DNA of 8,447 bases from an uncultured Clostridia bacterium (GTDB taxonomy: Bacteria > Bacillota > Clostridia > Oscillospirales > Ruminococcaceae): positions 1 through 8,447 of the forward strand of contig CAMNBY010000318.1 of NCBI GenBank assembly GCA_946533615.1, read 5' to 3'. The position numbers and the translations under genes were made by a program. Position 1 is the first letter of the stretch, and every line of letters begins with the position of its first letter. The notes beneath the pieces were generated by a model. The model was not told the DNA's origin. It worked only from the letters and a program-made list of their open reading frames with translations, and ran no database searches. Positions 1 to 4,639 of the stretch are shown one piece after another.

Positions 1-1
1 A

Positions 2-86
2 CCACCGCCTCATTCATAAAGCCTTCCACCGCCCTTAGAGGGCGGCGCTGAGACCTATGTCAAGCGCAGAAGTGAGGCCTTGGTGG
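2..86. other. Unidentified foldable element (three-way junction)
   Basis: Three nested or adjacent helices are visible. A closing stem pairs 2-6 (CCACC) with 82-86 (GGTGG) and 7-12 (GCCTCA) with 73-78 (TGAGGC), with a 3-nt bulge at 79-81. Inside it, hairpin 29-34/40-45 (CCGCCC, loop TTAGA, GGGCGG) is followed by hairpin 45-49/63-67 (GCGCT/AGCGC). The pairing is symmetrical, so the strand cannot be chosen from this alone. The minus-strand terminator of the hup operon ends just beside it. It could be a structured RNA, a repeat, or the hairpin-rich end of an IS200/IS605-type element whose body lies left of the window. I recognise no Rfam family with confidence, and no protein gene is visible in 1-150. 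Confidence 0.35.
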
Positions 87-91
87 GTAAA

Positions 92-131
92 TCAAAAAGA
101 AAAAAGCACCACCGTATAAAACGATGGTGCT
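92..131 (-). terminator. Rho-independent terminator of the hup operon
   Basis: On the minus strand a 10-bp stem (122-131 with 105-114, AGCACCATCG/CGGTGGTGCT, one G-U pair) closes a 7-nt loop and runs straight into a T-rich tract of six Ts, C, then five Ts. It begins about 20 nt after the stop codon of the last gene of the operon. The plus strand lacks a T-tract after the stem, so it acts on minus-strand transcripts only. Confidence 0.9.
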
Positions 132-150
132 GTTAGAGATCAAAAACAGA

Positions 151-540
151 TCAGAGCTCAACCTTGCCGTCAACCTTGCCGTTTACGACATAGTAAGCAG
201 CGTTGTCCTCAGGCTTAACATAAACCTTGATGTTTCTTACAACGCCCTTGTTGTTGGCCTTGAAGTCAGCCTTTGCGTTAGCAATGATGGTGTCAACGTC
301 GATCTGCTTCTCGCCGAACTCAACGAAAACAACTTCCTTCTTTGCTGCCTCGGCCTTCTCAGCTACCTTCTTAACGGTCTTCTTAGCTGCTGCAGTGCCT
401 GCCTTAGCAGTCTTCTTAACAGCCTTAGTGCCGCTCTTAGCAGCCTTCTTAGCAGTTTCCTTAACTGCTGCAGCCTCGGTCTTAACGGTCTCGGCTACCT
501 TCTCTGCTGTCTCCTTGACAGCTGCCTTCTTCTCTGCCAT
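151..540 (-). CDS. Lys/Ala-rich histone H1-like protein with DUF6465-like C-terminal domain
   Basis: A 129-aa protein in two parts. Residues 1-69 are almost pure Lys/Ala/Thr/Val/Glu, with repeats such as KKTAK, KKAAK and KKTVKK, resembling the tails of histone H1 or bacterial Hc1-like proteins. Residues 70-129 form a compact region (VFVEFGEKQ; NIKVYVKPEDNAAYYVVN) that I recognise as resembling DUF6465 of clostridial proteins; this is from memory, not a search. The start is set at the ATG at 540 because AAAGGAG lies 8 nt upstream (549-555). An in-frame TTG at 558 would put that ribosome site inside the gene. It is second in an operon 36 bp behind hup and followed by a terminator. The role is inferred only: a basic tail beside HU suggests DNA or RNA binding. 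No membrane segment or signal peptide is visible. Confidence 0.85.
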   Translation of the reverse strand: MAEKKAAVKETAEKVAETVKTEAAAVKETAKKAAKSGTKAVKKTAKAGTAAAKKTVKKVAEKAEAAKKEVVFVEFGEKQIDVDTIIANAKADFKANNKGVVRNIKVYVKPEDNAAYYVVNGKVDGKVEL

Positions 541-548
541 GATGAATT

Positions 549-555
549 CTCCTTT
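549..555 (-). promoter_or_regulatory. Ribosome binding site deciding the DUF6465-like start
   Basis: AAAGGAG on the minus strand with 8 nt to the ATG at 538-540. It supports the 129-aa product over the longer frame that begins at a TTG. Confidence 0.85.
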
Positions 556-576
556 CAAATACTTTCCAAAAAGAAC

Positions 577-852
577 TTACTTGTTTACAGCGTCCTTCAG
601 AGCCTTGCCTGCCTTGAAAGCAGGAACGTCCTTAGCCTCTACATGGATGGGCTTCTTGGTTGCAGGATTGATAGCTTCCTTCTCAGCTCTGTGTCTTACC
701 TCAAAGGTACCGAAGCCTACGAGGGAAACCTTCTCCTTCTTAACGAGAGCCTCTGTGATAGAGTCTACTACTGCAGAAAGAGCCTTCTCTGCGTCCTTCT
801 TGGTGTATCCGCCTTTTTCAGCGATTGCTGCTACGAGTTCTGACTTAGTCAT
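577..852 (-). CDS. hup: HU family DNA-binding protein
   Basis: A 91-aa protein, the normal HU length. The N-terminal helices (MTKSELVAAIAEK) lead to the signature GFGTFEVR at 46-53. The beta-arm carries NPATKKPI (62-69), where Pro63 is the residue expected to intercalate between DNA base pairs. The C-terminus is the classic VPAFKAGKALKDAVN. HU is a dimeric nucleoid protein that bends and compacts DNA with little sequence preference. The start at 852 has GGAGG about 9 nt upstream and lies roughly 28 nt after the predicted transcription start of a perfect consensus promoter. It is first in a two-gene operon with the H1-like protein gene. Nothing in the sequence is odd or missing. HU versus IHF subunit: the lack of any IHF-specific feature and the Gram-positive context favour HU. 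Confidence 0.97.
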   Translation of the reverse strand: MTKSELVAAIAEKGGYTKKDAEKALSAVVDSITEALVKKEKVSLVGFGTFEVRHRAEKEAINPATKKPIHVEAKDVPAFKAGKALKDAVNK

Positions 853-886
853 GGTTAATAACCTCCAAATAAATTATTCTGTGGAT

Positions 887-915
887 ATTATAGCCTATTT
901 TACGGGGTTTGTCAA
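887..915 (-). promoter_or_regulatory. Consensus sigma-A promoter of hup
   Basis: TTGACA (910-915), a 17-bp spacer (893-909) and TATAAT (887-892) match the vegetative consensus at 12 of 12 bases with optimal spacing. The expected transcription start is near 880. Just upstream on the minus strand are two A-tracts of 7 and 6 As (938-944 and 928-933) with centres about one helical turn apart, resembling an UP element or intrinsic bend. High constitutive expression is expected, as suits an abundant nucleoid protein. Confidence 0.92.
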
Positions 916-1077
916 TTCAATTATCTGTTTTTTCCTGTTTTTTTGCAATCTTTGTTTGAAATATATAAAATAGCTCGAGGCTGACCCGAACTTTTTTGTA
1001 TTTATTAACACAATATTTCCGCACACAAATACGTTTTCTTTGCTTCATTCTTTCCGTGCGGGTCAAAAAATCCACAT

Positions 1078-1100
1078 AAAAACGCAGTTTCAAAACTGCG
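1078..1100 (-). terminator. Probable intrinsic terminator of the maf unit
   Basis: On the minus strand CGCAGTT/AACTGCG (1094-1100 with 1083-1089) makes a 7-bp stem with a 4-nt loop. It is followed directly by TTTTT (1078-1082) and, a little further on, by another T-run. It lies about 60 nt after the stop of the 102-aa gene. A second hairpin at 1120-1134, nearer the gene, has no T-tract. Confidence 0.7.
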
Positions 1101-1161
1101 GCGCTTTAGTTTGATAACAGGCTGACAAACAGCCGAAACTTATCGTAATATTTTATTCACA

Positions 1162-1470
1162 TTATTGCCTGAGATTTGAGTAATAGGCGACAACGTGGCG
1201 CTGTGCGCCCTTGGGGTCGCAGGCCTTGATGTCAACGCCGTTGCGGCTCATTAGCTCCGCGGCGATGCAGCCCTCGAGCCGACAGCGAAAGACCTCGCTG
1301 CCGTTGCAGACGATGACCAGCTCCGAGTCGGAGACCGAGATCCCGCCGTTCCTGCCGAGCACAAGCTCCTCGCCGCCGTTCCTCTCGACAACATAGCTCA
1401 GGCGCTTGCCGTGCAGGGCTTCAAGCTGCGCACGCGGCGTGCCTTTCGGTTTTTTGCTGAATAATCCCAT
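1162..1470 (-). CDS. Conserved-looking 102-aa protein of unknown function
   Basis: I do not recognise a family. The protein opens with a basic MGLFSKKPKG, then a mixed alpha/beta-looking body with two NGG turns (residues 31-33, 41-43). Alternating hydrophobic strands follow (SELVIVCNG 49-57, EVFRCRLEG 59-67), and it ends RHVVAYYSNLRQ. It has three cysteines (55, 63, 84), no signal peptide and no membrane segment, so it is probably cytoplasmic. The ATG at 1470 has AGGAGA 7 nt upstream and lies 28 bp after the maf stop, so it is very likely co-transcribed with maf. It is a real gene by ribosome site, spacing and balanced composition. No function is proposed. Confidence 0.8.
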   Translation of the reverse strand: MGLFSKKPKGTPRAQLEALHGKRLSYVVERNGGEELVLGRNGGISVSDSELVIVCNGSEVFRCRLEGCIAAELMSRNGVDIKACDPKGAQRHVVAYYSNLRQ

Positions 1471-1498
1471 AGGTCACTCTCCTGTCACTCAGCGCTTG

Positions 1499-2152
1499 TC
1501 AGCAGCCGCCGCAAGCGCCGAATCTCTGCGGGTTGCGGCATTTGTCGAAGTCTGCGAGCAGCCCTGCCGCTGCCTGCGCAAGGTGTGATACGGGCAGACC
1601 GACCACGTTGAAAAAGTCGCCATCTATCCCGCTGACGAGCAGAGCCCCGCGCTCCTGTATGCCGTAGGCGCCTGCCTTGTCCATCGGCTCTCCCGTCGCG
1701 ATGTAGTCCGCGATCTCCGCGTCTGTCAGGTCGCGGAAGCAGACCTCAGTCACCTCCGAAAAGCTGACCTCCCTGCCCTGCAGGCTCAGCGCCGTCCCGC
1801 TGATGACCCTGTGTCGGGTGCCCGAGAGCCTGCGGAGCATAGCCGCTGCGTCCTGCTCGTCCCGCGGCTTGCCGAGTATGTCCTCCATGCTGCTGCCGAC
1901 CACGACGGTGGTGTCGCAGCCGATGACAAGCGCCTCGGGGTGTTTCTTTGCCACCTCGCGGCATTTCTGCAAGGCCAGCAGCTCCGAGGCCTTTTCGGCG
2001 GCCGTGCCCTCGGGTATAAGTTCCTCGCCCTCGGCGGGGACGATGTCGAAATCCTTGAAGATCAGCCCCAGCAGCTCGCGCCTGCGGGGAGACTTCGAGG
2101 CGAGTATCACCCTCCTGCCGTTGAGGGCTTTTTCAAGTGCAAAAATATCCAT
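1499..2152 (-). CDS. maf: Maf family nucleoside triphosphate pyrophosphatase
   Basis: A 217-aa protein with the full Maf/HAM1 signature set: LASKSPRR (17-24, nucleotide-binding arginines), GCDTTVVVG (78-86, with Asp80 where the family has its catalytic acid), GKPRD (94-98), GEPMDKAGAYGIQ (154-166) and GDFFNVVGLPV (178-188). Maf proteins hydrolyse non-canonical or selected NTPs to NMP plus pyrophosphate; some also restrain septation or cell division. The retained Arg, Thr81, Lys95 and Gln166 look more like the YhdE (dTTP/UTP) branch than the YceF branch, but this is tentative. The body is slightly longer than usual and ends in a short Cys-containing tail (Cys205, 214, 217). The ribosome site is close (GGAGG four nt before ATG). 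A terminator-like hairpin lies just upstream, and little room is left for a separate promoter. Confidence 0.96.
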   Translation of the reverse strand: MDIFALEKALNGRRVILASKSPRRRELLGLIFKDFDIVPAEGEELIPEGTAAEKASELLALQKCREVAKKHPEALVIGCDTTVVVGSSMEDILGKPRDEQDAAAMLRRLSGTRHRVISGTALSLQGREVSFSEVTEVCFRDLTDAEIADYIATGEPMDKAGAYGIQERGALLVSGIDGDFFNVVGLPVSHLAQAAAGLLADFDKCRNPQRFGACGGC

Positions 2153-2165
2153 AACTCCTCCGTAA

Positions 2166-2192
2166 CAAAAAGAGCCGCCAAGGCGACGGCTC
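2166..2192 (-). terminator. Terminator-like hairpin between the zinc-ribbon gene and maf
   Basis: On the minus strand GAGCCG/CGGCTC (2187-2192 with 2172-2177) forms a 6-bp GC-rich stem with a 9-nt loop, followed by TTTTT (2167-2171) and GTTA. It starts about 20 nt after the zinc-ribbon stop and ends about 15 nt before maf. It would end the spoIID-like unit or act as an attenuator for maf. A weak -10-like TAAAAT (2209-2214) overlaps the upstream stop codon but has no clear -35. Confidence 0.6.
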
Positions 2193-2211
2193 AGGTTTTA
2201 TGTGTCTTATT

Positions 2212-2901
2212 TTATCCGATTATCGAACCGCACTGCGAGCAGAAGCGGGTGCCTGCGGGCTCCTTGCTGCCGCACTGGGTGCAGAAGATCACGCTTGCCG
2301 AGGGCTGCTGCTTCGGCTGCTGAGAAACAGGAACAGGCACGGGCTCGGGGATAACAGGCGCATGCTGCTCTCCGAAGGCGGGAGCCTCCTCGTAAAACTC
2401 GTCGTTCCCTGCGTAGGTCGTGGCCTCGCTGTATTCGGGATACTGCGGCGCAGCAGGCTGCACGGGAGGTATCGGCTGAACGGGCTGTACAGGCTGCACA
2501 GGAGGTACAGGCGCAGGTGCAGGTATAGGCGCAGGCGGCGGAACAGGAACAGCGGGTGCCGAAGCAGGTACCGCAGCGGGTGCGGCAGAAGACTGCTTTG
2601 CTCCGCATGCCGGGCAGAAAGCGACGTTTATATCTATCTTGGCGTTGCACTTAGCGCAGACCTTCACCCCGTTGACGGCATTCAGCTCGTCCTGGAGCTC
2701 GCGGAGCTCGGAAAGCTTTGCATCGACCTCGGCTGCAATGCCGAGCACCTCGCTGTCGGTTATCTGGTCAAGACAGCGCAGCTTTACGATCCTGCCGATC
2801 TGGGTGTACTTCCTGTTGATCTCCTCGAGGTCCTGATTGATTATCTTGTTTATCCTCGAAGAATCTGTTCTTCTGTTTCCTGTGCGTTCATACAGTGCCA
2901 T
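2212..2901 (-). CDS. Coiled-coil and double zinc-ribbon protein with proline-rich linker
   Basis: A 229-aa protein with no signal peptide or membrane segment. Residues about 15-76 are charged and helical, probably coiled coil (INQDLEEINRKY; DAKLSELRELQDEL). A first zinc ribbon follows: Cys82-x2-Cys85 and Cys96-x2-Cys99. A roughly 100-residue disordered linker, rich in Pro, Ala, Val and Gln, contains a run of PVQ repeats near 133-148. A second ribbon closes the protein (Cys207-x2-Cys210, Cys221-x2-Cys224). Both are rubredoxin-knuckle types (zinc_ribbon_2-like). The ATG at 2901 has AGGGGG 7 nt upstream and lies 30 bp after the SpoIID-like stop, so they are co-transcribed. Function unknown: such ribbons commonly mediate protein contacts or DNA/RNA binding. 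A cytoplasmic adaptor for the neighbouring envelope proteins is only a guess. Confidence 0.88.
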   Translation of the reverse strand: MALYERTGNRRTDSSRINKIINQDLEEINRKYTQIGRIVKLRCLDQITDSEVLGIAAEVDAKLSELRELQDELNAVNGVKVCAKCNAKIDINVAFCPACGAKQSSAAPAAVPASAPAVPVPPPAPIPAPAPVPPVQPVQPVQPIPPVQPAAPQYPEYSEATTYAGNDEFYEEAPAFGEQHAPVIPEPVPVPVSQQPKQQPSASVIFCTQCGSKEPAGTRFCSQCGSIIG

Positions 2902-2931
2902 TGCAATGCCCCCTGAATATCTATTAGGAGA

Positions 2932-4473
2932 TCACTCCTGCGGCGGTTCGGCAGCCTCGGCGACAGCGGCCTCCTGCTGCTGCTCCTCTGCGGGCTCGGC
3001 CTCTTCGGGAACAGGTCCCTGCTCGGGCTCCGTCACTGCGGGAGTCTCTTCCTTGATCTCTTCTTTATCTTTGTTTTCCCGCTCCTGCTCTTCGGGCTCG
3101 GCGGCCTCTGCGGGCTCTTCGGGCCTTACGGACGTAACTGCGGGTTCGCCCTTGGCGGATGCTGTCTGCTGAGGCTGCTTGTCAGCAACGCTCTCGGCAG
3201 CAGCGACCTTGGACTCGTCTATCTCCGCTGCCAGCTCCTCGGCGGACATACCGCCGCGCTTGATGGCCTTCTGGCTTGCGGGAGAGACCTTTACTGTTGT
3301 GTTTACGAAATAATGCCTGAGTATCTGGTCATAGGACCAGCCGTTGTCGGCGTAATACTTTGCGCCCCACTGGCAGAAACCGACGCCGTGGCCGTAGCCG
3401 TAGGTGGTGAAACAGAATTCGCCGTTGCTGTAGGTTATCTCGAAGGCGCTCGACTTCAGGCCGAAGAGCCTTCTTGCGGCTTCGCCCGACATTTTGACCT
3501 TGCCGCCGTCGATGGAAAGCGAGCCTACATACTTTGCGCTGTGGATAGATTCAACGGTGAACCAGCTTGCGACATCGCCCGAGAGGCTGATGCCGTACTT
3601 GCTCTGGATAGTATTCCTGATCTCGGACTCGCTGAAATACGTCTTGACGCCGTAGTTGATGTCCTGGCTGTCATACTTGCTGACAACAGGCTTGAGATAG
3701 CCGTAGCTGATGCCGAAGATCTTTTCGCAATCGGCGGTGTAGCCTGCGGTCGAGGCACAGTACACGGCGTTTGCGATGCCGCCGTTATAGTAGATGCACT
3801 GGCCCTCTACGGCCTTCACGCACTTGACGAGCTTTTCGGGATAGCCTGTTCTGAGGCCGACGGTAGGGATAAGGCCGATGCCGTCGTTGAAGCGCAGGTT
3901 GGAATAAGAAGCGACGGCCTGAGCCTTGATGGCTTCCTCGTTCCACTCGGCGCCTATCTCGCTGTAGACCAGCTGGCAGACCATATCGAAGGCATTCATG
4001 GTCACGGTCTTGCGCGAGCGCAGATCGTAGGCGGTGAAATACTCGTTCGAGATAGAGCGTGTTGCGGTGTAATTCAGTTTTTCGGGCTGCGGGTCATAGA
4101 CCTGAGTGCCGTCCTCGGGCAGAGTAACGGCGAAGCTCTCGGTATATGTCGGGAAGTCGGCCTGATCCTCGGGATCGGTCTCGTCAGCCTCGACGACTTC
4201 TACCGCGGGCGCAGCACTGACAGCGGCGAGTACCTGATACTCGTCGATGCCTGCCTTTCGGTATTCGATAAGTTGGACAGCCTCGGTGCCCTCGGGCTCT
4301 GCGGGGATGTCCCTGACTGCCGCCGTTTCCTTCTTTTCGCTTGCGGCGGTGTTAGCGTATGACTTTGCGGGAGCCTTCGGGAACAGCGCACCCACGGATG
4401 CAGCGGCAGCAACGCCGACCGCGATCACAGCAAGCCTTGCCGTTTTGCCCTTTAGCTTCAGAACGGGAGTCAT
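2932..4473 (-). CDS. SpoIID/LytB-domain membrane-anchored protein (putative lytic transglycosylase)
   Basis: A 513-aa protein. Residues about 12-31 are a hydrophobic anchor after a basic start. Residues 40-150 are an acidic low-complexity stalk containing EYRKAGIDEYQ (70-80). The SpoIID domain spans about 155-395. Its LVYSEIGAEWNEEAIKAQAV segment carries Glu172, which aligns with the catalytic Glu of SpoIID, and it ends at GYGHGVGFCQWGA (359-371). The last 110 residues (404-513) are an extra Glu/Pro/Ala-rich tail. SpoIID cleaves denuded glycan strands and works with the amidase SpoIIP in engulfment; LytB proteins enhance amidases. No amidase is present here. The long tail and the vegetative-looking promoter make a strict sporulation role uncertain. 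AGGTGA lies 9 nt before the ATG. Co-transcribed with the zinc-ribbon gene. Confidence 0.93.
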   Translation of the reverse strand: MTPVLKLKGKTARLAVIAVGVAAAASVGALFPKAPAKSYANTAASEKKETAAVRDIPAEPEGTEAVQLIEYRKAGIDEYQVLAAVSAAPAVEVVEADETDPEDQADFPTYTESFAVTLPEDGTQVYDPQPEKLNYTATRSISNEYFTAYDLRSRKTVTMNAFDMVCQLVYSEIGAEWNEEAIKAQAVASYSNLRFNDGIGLIPTVGLRTGYPEKLVKCVKAVEGQCIYYNGGIANAVYCASTAGYTADCEKIFGISYGYLKPVVSKYDSQDINYGVKTYFSESEIRNTIQSKYGISLSGDVASWFTVESIHSAKYVGSLSIDGGKVKMSGEAARRLFGLKSSAFEITYSNGEFCFTTYGYGHGVGFCQWGAKYYADNGWSYDQILRHYFVNTTVKVSPASQKAIKRGGMSAEELAAEIDESKVAAAESVADKQPQQTASAKGEPAVTSVRPEEPAEAAEPEEQERENKDKEEIKEETPAVTEPEQGPVPEEAEPAEEQQQEAAVAEAAEPPQE

Positions 4474-4498
4474 AATATAATTTCACCTATGTCCTTTC

Positions 4499-4528
4499 GG
4501 GCAGCTCGTGACGCAAGCGACACTGCCC
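4499..4528 (-). promoter_or_regulatory. 5'-leader stem-loop of the spoIID-like unit
   Basis: GGGCAG (minus strand, 4523-4528) pairs with CTGCCC (4499-4504), with a further GTG/CAC pairing inside. It would lie at or within a few bases of the predicted 5' end of the transcript, about 25 nt before the start codon. No T-tract follows, so it is not a terminator; it may stabilise the mRNA or affect translation. Confidence 0.5.
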
Positions 4529-4536
4529 TATTTACT

Positions 4537-4564
4537 ATTTTACCGAAATACTGAAAAAAGTCAA
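4537..4564 (-). promoter_or_regulatory. Probable promoter of the spoIID-like unit
   Basis: TTGACT (4559-4564), a 16-bp spacer and TAAAAT (4537-4542) each match the sigma-A consensus at five of six bases. The -35 box sits within the 3' arm and T-tract of the upstream terminator. The expected start is near 4530, giving a leader of about 57 nt. Confidence 0.6.
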
Positions 4565-4593
4565 GGCATTGAGATATTGTGCCCTGACTTTTT
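4554..4593 (-). terminator. Intrinsic terminator after the pncC-sortase-SleB operon
   Basis: A 14-bp stem (4580-4593 with 4555-4568) is fully paired on the minus strand with a single G-U, has an 11-nt loop, and ends in six Ts (complement of 4554-4559). It lies about 46 nt after the SleB stop. Because the outer stem is A/T, it could also work on the plus strand, where no gene is seen. Confidence 0.88.
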
Positions 4594-4639
4594 GTTATTT
4601 TACACAATCCTGCGGCATTGTTTTCGTAAACTTTGCCTA

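Larger units (their letters stand above)
853..1161. other. Intergenic region between hup and the 102-aa gene
   Basis: This 309-bp gap holds the hup promoter and its upstream A-tracts at its left end. At its right end it has the terminator hairpin at 1083-1100 and a small hairpin (GGCTG/CAGCC, 1120-1124 with 1130-1134). The middle (about 950-1075) is AT-rich. It contains short long-distance complementary words (GACCCG 983-988 with CGGGTC 1059-1064; CCGCAC 1019-1024 with GTGCGG 1056-1061) but no convincing gene. Confidence 0.7.

Noticed and set aside
2..86. Naming the left-edge element as 6S RNA, a riboswitch or an IS end
   Set aside because: The fold is visible but no diagnostic conserved bases of those classes could be matched by eye, so it is left unnamed.
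124..973. Plus-strand open frames opposite hup and the H1-like gene
   Set aside because: They mirror the Lys/Ala-rich coding repeats; the minus strand carries HU, ribosome sites, promoter and terminator.
2480..2545. Short tandem sequence as a CRISPR or satellite repeat
   Set aside because: The units are degenerate, in frame, and encode the PVQ-rich linker of the zinc-ribbon protein.
2455..2580. Proline-rich PVQ repeats as ligand for the SH3b domain of the neighbouring hydrolase
   Set aside because: Bacterial SH3b domains bind wall material rather than PxxP peptides, and the zinc-ribbon protein has no export signal, so the two would be in different compartments.
3313..4362. 349-codon plus-strand open frame opposite the SpoIID-like gene
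   Set aside because: Same shadow effect; no supporting ribosome site or recognisable motif, while the minus strand has clear SpoIID signatures.
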